A DNA stretch of 64,000 nt from assembly GCA_038237625.1 (NCBI GenBank), contig JBBRYM010000003.1, positions 62,001 to 126,000 of the forward strand, given 5' to 3'. Below the pieces are notes generated by a model. That model saw only the letters and a list, made by a program, of their open reading frames with translations. It ran no database searches and was not told the origin of the DNA. The DNA comes from JAWVFM01 sp038237625. Lineage in GTDB: Bacteria > Actinomycetota > Thermoleophilia > Solirubrobacterales > 70-9. The translations under genes and the position numbers were made by a program. Shown here in pieces: positions 23,845 through 30,348 of the stretch (within the stretch, counting starts at the first letter, position 1; every line of letters begins with the position of its first letter).

Positions 23845-24418
23845 GGCTCCGGATCACGAGGTTAGCGGCGGCGATCAGTTCCACTTCCATCCCGAGACGT
23901 ACCTCGATGCGATCCGCGCCGACGTTCCCCGGTACGACGAGCTTCAGGCCCAGACGATCGCAGCGATCCCCGTCGAGCCCAGGCGCGTCCTCGAGCTTGG
24001 CTTCGGCACCGCCGAGACCACGCGACGCGTCTGGGAGCGCTATCCGGATGCTCAGATCACGGGGGTCGACTCGAGCTCTGAGATGGTCTTCAAGGCGCGC
24101 GAGCTGGGCTGGGAGGAGATGCACCTCGGGCGCGTCGAGGACCCGCTTCCCGACGGCCCCTGGGATCTCGTCATCTCCGTCCTCACCCTCCATCACCTCG
24201 ACGACGACGGTAAGCGCGAGCTCTTCCGGCGGGTTCGGCGTGAGGCCAGGGCGCTTGTGTTCGGCGATGTGGTCGCAGTGCCGTCCCAGCAACAGGTGGC
24301 GACCCTCACAGAGGGCCTCGACTTCCCGGCACCCGCCGCCGAGCAGGCCGAATGGTGCGGCGGCGAGGTGGTCTGGGAAGCGGACGACCTCGCCGTGATC
24401 AGAGCGGTTTATGACTGA
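23843..24418 (+). CDS. class I SAM-dependent methyltransferase
   Basis: 191 residues. The Rossmann methyltransferase motifs are clear: motif I VLELGFGTAETTRRVWERYP, motif II ITGVDSSSEMVFKAREL, motif III LGRVEDPLPDGPWDLVISVLTLHHLDDDGKREL. The C-terminal strand (VVWEADDLAVIRAVYD) closes the fold. Substrate unknown; the N-terminal DQFHFHPETYLDAIRADVPRYDELQ suggests a small-molecule enzyme. It starts back-to-back with yceD with overlapping ATGs and is followed after 10 bases by the enoyl-CoA hydratase gene, probably in one transcript. Confidence 0.88.
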   Translation: MAPDHEVSGGDQFHFHPETYLDAIRADVPRYDELQAQTIAAIPVEPRRVLELGFGTAETTRRVWERYPDAQITGVDSSSEMVFKARELGWEEMHLGRVEDPLPDGPWDLVISVLTLHHLDDDGKRELFRRVRREARALVFGDVVAVPSQQQVATLTEGLDFPAPAAEQAEWCGGEVVWEADDLAVIRAVYD

Positions 24419-24428
24419 AAGGAACAAA

Positions 24429-25238
24429 ATGCCCAAGGTCCTCTACGAGAAGCGCGACCGCATCGCCTACGTCACGATCAACCGGCCCGAGGCGCGAAAC
24501 GCGATCGACCCCGACGTTCACCAGCTGATGATCGACACCTGGGCCGACTTCCGCGACGATGACTCTGTCGACGTCGCGATCCTCACCGGTGCGGGTGACG
24601 ACGCGTTCTGCGCGGGCGCAGATCTGAAGACGTACATCCCGCCGATCATCGAAAACGCCTCTCCCGGGGAGATACGCAAGATCGTCGAGCTGGGCCTGAA
24701 CGGCTTCACCCGCGGCATGCACCGCATCTACAAGCCGATCATCGGCGCCGTCAACGGCTGGGCGCTCGCGGGCGGCCTGGAGACCGCGCTCGCCTGCGAC
24801 ATTCGGATCGCCTCCGAGCGCGCCATGTTTGGCAGCTTCGAGGCTCGCCGCGGCTTCCACCACGGTGACGGCGGGCTCGTCCGCCTGGTGAATACCTGCG
24901 GCACCGGCGTCGCTCTCGAGATGCTCCTCACCGCGGAGCCGATCGACGCGCAGCGAGCGCTCGCGGCGAACCTCGTTTCGAAGGTGGTGCCCCACGGGCG
25001 CCTCATGGAGGAGGCCGAGACGGTGGCCCGCCAGATCCTGCGCAACTCACAGGCGGCGGTGCGCTCGGCCAAGCAGACAATCCTGGACGTGATCGGCCAG
25101 CCCCTCGACGCCCAACTCCGCACCGAGGCCTGGAACGCGTACACATGCGCCGACCCAAACGAGACCACCGAGCTCCTCGGGCGCTTCTACGAGAAGACCG
25201 ACGCTGGGCGAGCGGGCGAGCACCAGACCGAGCTGTAG
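24429..25238 (+). CDS. enoyl-CoA hydratase/isomerase (crotonase) family protein
   Basis: 269 residues. Crotonase fold with oxyanion hole 1 (FCAGADLKTY) and 2 (KPIIGAVNGWALAGGLETALACDIRIASERAMFGSFEARRG), and SAKQTILDVIGQPLDAQL in the C-terminal helices. In hydratases the two catalytic Glu lie in the ALGGGCE and PE segments. Here the region reads LAGGLETAL with a Glu, but the second position is RGFHHGDG, so the reaction may be an isomerase or other crotonase activity. ATG 24429 was chosen over 24411 because GAAAGGA sits 5-12 bases upstream. Fatty-acid or aromatic acyl-CoA catabolism is likely. Confidence 0.88.
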   Translation: MPKVLYEKRDRIAYVTINRPEARNAIDPDVHQLMIDTWADFRDDDSVDVAILTGAGDDAFCAGADLKTYIPPIIENASPGEIRKIVELGLNGFTRGMHRIYKPIIGAVNGWALAGGLETALACDIRIASERAMFGSFEARRGFHHGDGGLVRLVNTCGTGVALEMLLTAEPIDAQRALAANLVSKVVPHGRLMEEAETVARQILRNSQAAVRSAKQTILDVIGQPLDAQLRTEAWNAYTCADPNETTELLGRFYEKTDAGRAGEHQTEL

Positions 25239-25263
25239 CGTCGCCCAGACCCCCCGGAATCAA

Positions 25264-25308
25264 CGATGGACGCGAAACGCGACCTACGGCAACGTTTCTC
25301 GTCCATCG
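25264..25308. terminator. 16-bp-stem hairpin after the enoyl-CoA hydratase gene
   Basis: Arms 25264-25279 (CGATGGACGCGAAACG) and 25293-25308 (CGTTTCTCGTCCATCG) pair over 16 bp with a single G/T-type mismatch; the loop is 13 bases. It begins 26 bases after the stop and lies between convergent genes, so it could terminate both. No T-tract. The remaining intergenic sequence (25309-25473) shows no convincing gene. Confidence 0.55.
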
Positions 25309-25473
25309 CCATCCGCTGACCAGAGGCGAGCCTCCTCCTCGCCGTGCCAGAGAAGAGGCTTTTGCGCTGGCTCGCCGCACGATTCCCGCGGCTGCTGGTC
25401 GGTCGCACCGGAGGGAATCTCCGCGAGCTCGCCAAGCGCGAGCCGGCCTCCTCGCGGCAAATCTAGGCGCGGT

Positions 25474-25737
25474 TCAGACCGCCAGCTGCTGCTGGCGCTC
25501 GTCGAGCTCGGGCTGAACCGTCGCGGCGTGCCCTGCGATCGAGTCGAAGCGGCTGCGCTCGGCGGCCAGCGCGGCCGTGGCGTCGCGCAGCGCGCCCACC
25601 AGCGACGCCGACGCGCCGTCGCGGTCGAGGGCCTCGGCGGTCTGCACCGCCTCCTCCCACGCCGACTCGATCTCGGCCAGGACCCGCTCGACGTCATGCG
25701 CATACTCGTCGTTGCGGAGGTCGTCTCTTTCGAGCAT
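25474..25737 (-). CDS. hypothetical small coiled-coil protein
   Basis: 87 residues, Ala/Glu/Asp/Arg-rich and predicted helical throughout (ERVLAEIESAWEEAVQTAEALDRDG, LVGALRDATAALAAERSRF, TVQPELDERQQQLAV). No Cys, no membrane segment, no motif I recognise. It lies alone between DUF6285 and a long intergenic hairpin. Supported mainly by its length in a tight genome and amino-acid composition matching a soluble alpha-helical protein; function unknown. Confidence 0.5.
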   Translation of the reverse strand: MLERDDLRNDEYAHDVERVLAEIESAWEEAVQTAEALDRDGASASLVGALRDATAALAAERSRFDSIAGHAATVQPELDERQQQLAV

Positions 25738-25803
25738 GGGGGAAATGGTAAGCAGGTCCGATCGGCGTCGTTGGTTCAGATTGCGCAGTTTGCGACGGGA
25801 GGT

Positions 25804-26184
25804 TCAGTCCGCGTATCCGGGCCGCGCGACCTCGAGCTTTCGCTTCACGTGGGCGCGAAGGCCAGCGACCACCTCGGGAAGCCGATTGTCGAGCTCACCC
25901 GCGCGGATCCGCAACGACAGCTCGGTGGCCAGCGCATCGGCGATAGCCTCGGCCTGCCCCGGTGCGATCTCCGCCGCGGGCATCCCGAGGAGCTCCCGGA
26001 ACAGGACTGCATCGTTCGCGCTCGGCGCCTCGCCGGCGCGCAGCTCCCGAGCCACGACCGCGCAGATGTTCGCGGCGACCAGAATCTTGAATCGCTGCTC
26101 GGAGTGCACCTCGGGCCGCAGCTCGCCGACGAGGTACTCGGCGAGCGAGTCGAGGAGCTCAGGGGCGCCCGGGCGATCCTGCAT
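25804..26184 (-). CDS. DUF6285 domain-containing protein
   Basis: 126 residues resembling DUF6285: MQDRPGAPELLDSLAEYLVGEL, QRFKILVAANICAVVARELRAGE, AIADALATELSLRIRAGELDNRLPEVVAGLRAHVKRKLEVARPGY. Helical and soluble; the biochemical role is not known. The family habitually sits next to an APH-like phosphotransferase and acyl-CoA enzymes, and here the ATG overlaps the phosphotransferase stop (TGATG). Probably part of the same acyl-CoA degradation module. Confidence 0.8.
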   Translation of the reverse strand: MQDRPGAPELLDSLAEYLVGELRPEVHSEQRFKILVAANICAVVARELRAGEAPSANDAVLFRELLGMPAAEIAPGQAEAIADALATELSLRIRAGELDNRLPEVVAGLRAHVKRKLEVARPGYAD

Positions 26185-27164
26185 CAGCCGATCAACTCCA
26201 ACAGGTCCCACTCCGGCTCGCAGATGCGCCTGCCGAGCGACGCCAGTTCGTGACTTCGACGCTGACCGCTCAGGTGGTCAGCCGCCTGGCGCGTGCAGAT
26301 CACCGCCCACTTGAGATTTCCCATTGCCTCCCACCACAGCAAACGTCCGGGGTCCGGAGCGATGCCTCCAGCGACCTCGTAGGCGGCCAGGAATTCCTCG
26401 CGCCGAGACAGCCCGGCAACCGGCAGCTGGTCGTTGCCAAAGCGCCAGGCACGCAGGCAGAGCCATGCGAGGTCCTCAGCCGGATCCCCGGCGTGCGCGA
26501 GCTCCCAATCGATGATGGCCTCGAGGCCCCGCTTGGAGGCGATGAAGTTGCCGAGCCGGAAGTCCCCGTGTATCAGTGCGGTTCGCGCTGGCTGCGCCGG
26601 AAGGTTGAGCCGTAGCCAGCGAAGACCCGCCTCGAGTGCCGGCTGCGGATGGCCCCAGTCGTCGAGCGCCGCCTGCCAGAAGTCGCAGGCAGCCAAAGCG
26701 GGGTCGGCGTCGCCGCGGCCGGGCAGGCCCGCGATCGCCTCGGGATCGATCGAATGGATCCTCGCCAGTCCGCGGGCCAACTGGCCTGGCAGGGCCTCGC
26801 GGGCTGGGGCCAGCTCCTCCCGGCGCAGGATCCGGGTTCCCACCGAAGTTCCCTCCAGCTCGTGCATGAGAAACCCGGCGGTCTTGAAGCGCCCGTCCGC
26901 GGGCTCGAAGCGCAGGACATCCACCACCGGGGCACCGGCCCCCGCCGCGGCGCCGATTACCCGCTTCTCGAGATCGAGGGGACTGAACGAGCCCGCTGCA
27001 CCCGGCGGGTCGCGGCGCAGGACGAGCGGCACATCAGCGCCTACCACCCGCAAGGTCTGGCGCGAGGCTCCGCCGGGGATGGGCGCGAGGCGAAGCTCGC
27101 CGGCGCCGATATCGAGTTCCCGGAGGACCTCGGCGACCCCCGCGACGAGCTCGTCTTCAGCCAT
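26184..27164 (-). CDS. phosphotransferase family protein (APH/ACAD10-like kinase fold)
   Basis: 326 residues with the aminoglycoside-phosphotransferase kinase fold: PIPGGASRQTLRVVG, VLRRDP (ATP-binding Lys region), FLMHELEGTSVGTRIL (hinge), catalytic loop LIHGDFRLGNFIASKRGLEAIIDWELAHAGDPAEDLAWL (D and D of the Brenner/DxD motifs). Homologues paired with DUF6285 and acyl-CoA dehydrogenases are thought to phosphorylate hydroxyacyl intermediates rather than antibiotics; that is inferred. ATG 27164 overlaps the GNAT gene by 8 bases; a longer start at 27197 would overlap more. Confidence 0.88.
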   Translation of the reverse strand: MAEDELVAGVAEVLRELDIGAGELRLAPIPGGASRQTLRVVGADVPLVLRRDPPGAAGSFSPLDLEKRVIGAAAGAGAPVVDVLRFEPADGRFKTAGFLMHELEGTSVGTRILRREELAPAREALPGQLARGLARIHSIDPEAIAGLPGRGDADPALAACDFWQAALDDWGHPQPALEAGLRWLRLNLPAQPARTALIHGDFRLGNFIASKRGLEAIIDWELAHAGDPAEDLAWLCLRAWRFGNDQLPVAGLSRREEFLAAYEVAGGIAPDPGRLLWWEAMGNLKWAVICTRQAADHLSGQRRSHELASLGRRICEPEWDLLELIG

Positions 27165-27828
27165 CGGCCGCCGGTGAGGGATCAGACCCCTTAACAATTG
27201 GGTCGCGCCACATCGGCCAGATGGACGGGCCGCCTCCCGGCAGCTTGATCTCGCCCGTTTGGACGAAGCCGTGGCGCTCGTAGAGTGCGCGACTTCGCTC
27301 GGTCGACGCCTCCAGATATGCGCAGCCTCCCTCCGCGTCGATTCGGGTCAGCATCGGCTCCATGAGCGCGGCGCCTTCGCCCCTGCCCTGGCCCGCGGGC
27401 TCGACCCCGATCGCGGCAAGGTAGTAGCTCGGCGGGCGCTTGGGGTGGCGTGCCTCCATGCGAAGGCGCGACCAGAAGGCGAGACCAAGGCGGCGGCCGA
27501 AGACGCCCACCATGGACGGCAGCTCGCGCAGGGTCGCGCCAACCGGCACCCGCCAAGAATCGGGCCTGGCCCAGATGACGCCGCCGGTGTGGTCGTCCGC
27601 GGTCCACACGATCTCGTGCGGGAGGGCGACGATTCGAAGCTCGGCCTCGAAGAAGCGCTCGAGTCGCTGCAGGCGGTTCTCGGTCCCCAACAGGAAGCCG
27701 AGGGCTGGATCGTCTTCGAAGGCCCGCGCCAGCGCCCCGGCAAGCGGCTCGAGGTCCTCGGTCCCCGCCTCGCGAATTGCCGGGAGGTGCTTCCCGGCCC
27801 CGGGGATCAGCTCCGCGCGTCCAGCCAC
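27157..27828 (-). CDS. GNAT family N-acetyltransferase
   Basis: 223 residues, GNAT fold: IREAGTEDLEPLAGALARAFEDDPALGFLLG, YLAAIGVEPAGQGRGEGAALMEPML (acetyl-CoA pyrophosphate loop Q/RxxGxG/A), CAYLEASTERSRALYERHGFVQTGEI. Substrate unknown; the LARAFEDDP head resembles actinobacterial acyltransferases annotated as GNATs. GTG start overlaps the lipase stop by 22 bases. The last 15 residues (after PMWRDP) are encoded by a copy of the TCAGACCCCTT palindrome seen elsewhere between genes, so the C-terminus may have been extended by a repeat. Confidence 0.86.
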   Translation of the reverse strand: MAGRAELIPGAGKHLPAIREAGTEDLEPLAGALARAFEDDPALGFLLGTENRLQRLERFFEAELRIVALPHEIVWTADDHTGGVIWARPDSWRVPVGATLRELPSMVGVFGRRLGLAFWSRLRMEARHPKRPPSYYLAAIGVEPAGQGRGEGAALMEPMLTRIDAEGGCAYLEASTERSRALYERHGFVQTGEIKLPGGGPSIWPMWRDPIVKGSDPSPAADG

Positions 27829-28652
27829 GACGCGATCTGCTCGATGACCTGGTCACGCTCCGGCTCGTTGAGGATCTCGTGATAGAGCCCCTCGTACGGC
27901 GTCACGGTTAGATCCTCGGAGCCGATCCGCTCGCCCAGCATCACGCTTCCCGCCGTCGGGACGATTGGGTCCGCGGTCCCGTACATCACGAGCACGGGTA
28001 GGACAATCGACCCGACCCGTCCGGGGAGGGTCTCGATCTCGCCCGCGAGCTCGGCGACCGTACGGACCGGGAGCTTGTCGTGGAACACCAGGGGGTCGGT
28101 CTCGTAGTCGCGCACCACTTCGGGATCCCGACTGACGCCCGCCGGGTCCACCGCGAAGACGCCAAGCCTGGGCGCGATTCGCGTCAAGAGCGCGCTCGTC
28201 ATCCGCGTGAACGAGGATGCCGTCGCCAGGGACACCGCAGGCGCGGAGAGGATCAGCGCTCGAATCGTCTCGGGATGGCGCAGCGTGTATGCCGTCGACA
28301 GAAGCCCGCCCATGCTGTGCCCAAGCAGAAACGGCCGCTCCCCGGTCTCGGCGGCAACCATCCCAACGAAAGCTCGCATGTCGTCAGTGGCGTTCTCCAG
28401 CCGGTCGATCAGCGCCCGCGAGCCCTTCGAGTGGCCGTGCCCGCGATGGTCCAGCGCCCAAACCGAGTATCCGCGCACGGTCAGCGCCTTGGCGACGTGG
28501 CCATAGCGGCTCGAGTGCTCGCCGGCGCCGTGGGCGAGAACCACGTTGGCGCGCGGCTCAGGCGCGAGCCACTCCTGCCACCAGATCTCGATGCCGCCAA
28601 CACCCTCGAAGGTGCTGGTGCGGGACGGCTCGAGCCGTTCGGGAACGCTCAC
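27807..28652 (-). CDS. alpha/beta hydrolase, monoacylglycerol-lipase-like
   Basis: 281 residues: NVVLAHGAGEHSSRYGHVAKAL (oxyanion region), VWALDHRGHGHSKGSRALI, nucleophile elbow LLGHSMGGLL, acidic residue in VLVMYGTADPIVP, and His in YEGLYHEILNEPERD. It fits the lysophospholipase/monoacylglycerol lipase group that hydrolyses lipid esters, with no signal peptide, so cytosolic or membrane-associated. GTG start at 28652. Operon with the GNAT gene by overlap. The substrate is inferred from the family. Confidence 0.87.
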   Translation of the reverse strand: MSVPERLEPSRTSTFEGVGGIEIWWQEWLAPEPRANVVLAHGAGEHSSRYGHVAKALTVRGYSVWALDHRGHGHSKGSRALIDRLENATDDMRAFVGMVAAETGERPFLLGHSMGGLLSTAYTLRHPETIRALILSAPAVSLATASSFTRMTSALLTRIAPRLGVFAVDPAGVSRDPEVVRDYETDPLVFHDKLPVRTVAELAGEIETLPGRVGSIVLPVLVMYGTADPIVPTAGSVMLGERIGSEDLTVTPYEGLYHEILNEPERDQVIEQIASWLDARS

Positions 28653-28729
28653 TCGAGAAGCTTATGGGCACCACTGGCGACTTTCTTACCCGGTGGGTAA
28701 GGAACGCGCCAGAAGCGGCGATTCGCTTC

Positions 28730-29200
28730 CTAGCCGACCTCGGCCGGCTCTTCTTCTTCGCGGCCCGCGAGGCGGTCGCGGCCACGCTGCACTGCGGCGA
28801 GGAACTTCTGAAGGTTGACCTCGAGGGTCGAGAGGATCTCGTCGGCGTAATCCTCGGCGCCGAGGCGGATTCCCCGCTCGGTCTCGCGGGCGTCCTCGAC
28901 GATCTCCTCGGCGGCGCGCTCGGCCTGCTTGTAGACCTCCTCGTCGGAGATCAGTCGCGCCGACTGGTCGCGCGCCTCCTTGACGACGCGTTCGGCCTCG
29001 CGCTTGGACTCCGCCAGCATCTCCTGGCGCTCCTTGACGATCCAGCGCGCCTGCTTGATCTCCTCGGGGATCGTGGCACGCATCTGATCGAGGAGGTCGT
29101 AGATCTCCTCGCGATCGACACGCACCTGGTCGGTGAGCGGCACCGGCCGGGCGTTGTGGATCAGGTCGTCGAGTTTGTCAATTAGGACGAGGACGTCCAT
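28730..29200 (-). CDS. SepIVA/DivIVA-like coiled-coil protein
   Basis: 156 residues, mostly one long coiled coil. The N-terminal 45 residues (DVLVLIDKLDDLIHNARPVPLTDQVRVDREEIYDLLDQMRA) resemble the mycobacterial septation factor SepIVA. Next comes an extended Glu/Lys/Arg heptad region (PEEIKQARWIVKERQEMLAESKREAERVVKEARDQSARLI) and a C-terminal EEEEPAEVG. SepIVA is longer; this is a short version. ATG 29200 was preferred over GTG 29209. It lies near coaD and rsmD, as in other actinobacteria. A role in cell division or envelope growth is inferred. Confidence 0.8.
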   Translation of the reverse strand: MDVLVLIDKLDDLIHNARPVPLTDQVRVDREEIYDLLDQMRATIPEEIKQARWIVKERQEMLAESKREAERVVKEARDQSARLISDEEVYKQAERAAEEIVEDARETERGIRLGAEDYADEILSTLEVNLQKFLAAVQRGRDRLAGREEEEPAEVG

Positions 29201-29299
29201 GGCGGGCACAAGGTTAGGGCAGCAAGGGTCAAGTCTGCCAGTGGAACCGTATTTCGATGCGCGTCTGCAAGACCCTTCCCATGCGGGATCGCTGCGTGA

Positions 29300-29803
29300 T
29301 CACTGCACGTCGCGTGCTAGCCGGTCGGCCAGCGCGGACGCGACGCCCCGAGGAACCAGGTCGCCGACATCCCCGCCAAAGGTTGCCATTTCCTTCACTC
29401 CGGTCGAGGAGAGGAAGCTGTAGTTGGGCGAGGCGATCACGTACATCGACTCGATTTCGGGGGCGAGCTTGCGGTTGAGCTGGTTCATCTCGAACTCGTA
29501 CTCGAAGTCCGAGATCGCCCGCAGCCCCTTGACGATCACTTGCGCCCCCACCTCGCGGGCGAAGTCGACCAGCAAAGTCGCGAAGATCCGCACCTCGACG
29601 TTGTCATAGCCGGTGAGCGCCTCGTCGAGAAACGCCTTGCGCTCCTCGGCCGTGAACAGCGGCTTCGACTTTCGAACCTGGGCGTTCACCACGCCCACGA
29701 CCAGCTTGTCGAAAACCTTGGCTGTACGGGTGATCACGTCGATGTGCCCGTTGGTCACCGGGTCGTAGCTCCCCGGGCAGATGGCGACGCTGTCGTTGGC
29801 CAT
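29300..29803 (-). CDS. coaD: phosphopantetheine adenylyltransferase
   Basis: 167 residues: AICPGSYDPVTNGHIDVITRTAKVFDKLVVGVV (nucleotidyltransferase TxGH loop), KPLFTAEERKAFLDEAL, VIVKGLRAISDFEYEFEMNQLNRKL, YVIASPNYSFLSSTGVKEMATFGGDVGDLVP. All CoaD motifs are present at usual spacing. Catalyses ATP plus 4'-phosphopantetheine to dephospho-CoA. Directly downstream of rsmD (the stop of rsmD overlaps the coaD start by 1 base). Confidence 0.96.
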   Translation of the reverse strand: MANDSVAICPGSYDPVTNGHIDVITRTAKVFDKLVVGVVNAQVRKSKPLFTAEERKAFLDEALTGYDNVEVRIFATLLVDFAREVGAQVIVKGLRAISDFEYEFEMNQLNRKLAPEIESMYVIASPNYSFLSSTGVKEMATFGGDVGDLVPRGVASALADRLARDVQ

Positions 29804-30342
29804 CAGGAATTTTCTCCCGGAGCGTAGATCGCGATGGCGGCTTCGCCGTAGCGCCGCTGGGTTAGGAGCTCGAGATCGAGCTTGATGGGACGTCGAGTGC
29901 TGGATTCCACAATCACGCGCGCACCGCTTCGAAGGCGCGCCGGGACGAGTTTGGCGAGGTCGGGCGCAAGGCGGTCGGCGAGTGTATACGGCGGATCGCA
30001 GAAGACGAGGTCGAAAGCTGCCCGCGAGCGACGCAGATAGCCGATCGCGTCGCCCGCAACGACATCGGCGCGAGCGTCCAATCCAAGCGCTTTTAGGTTT
30101 CGCAGCGCAAGCGCAGGCCTGCGATCGACGAGGACGGCCGACGCAGCGCCGCGGGAGAGCGCCTCGATTGCCAGCGCGCCGGTTCCGCAGAAGAGATCCA
30201 GGACACTCGCCCCCTCCACCCTCGCGCCGAGGATCGAGAAGAGGGCTTCACGCGCCCGCTCGGCCGTCGGACGCACCTCGCGCGAGCGCGAAGGCGGCGA
30301 GGCGAGCGGGCGGCCTCCGAGCTCACCGCCGACGACCTTCAT
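29803..30342 (-). CDS. rsmD: 16S rRNA (guanine(966)-N2)-methyltransferase RsmD
   Basis: 179 residues. KVVGGELGGRPLASPPSRSREVRPTAERAREALFSIL is the RsmD N-terminus (RPT motif). Motif I SVLDLFCGTGALAIEALSRGAASAVLVD and motif IV FDLVFCDPPYTLADRL (D/NPPY) follow. It methylates G966 of 16S rRNA. It starts 6 bases after the recG stop and overlaps coaD by one base, in the common recG-rsmD-coaD order. Confidence 0.95.
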   Translation of the reverse strand: MKVVGGELGGRPLASPPSRSREVRPTAERAREALFSILGARVEGASVLDLFCGTGALAIEALSRGAASAVLVDRRPALALRNLKALGLDARADVVAGDAIGYLRRSRAAFDLVFCDPPYTLADRLAPDLAKLVPARLRSGARVIVESSTRRPIKLDLELLTQRRYGEAAIAIYAPGENS

Positions 30343-30348
30343 GACAAC

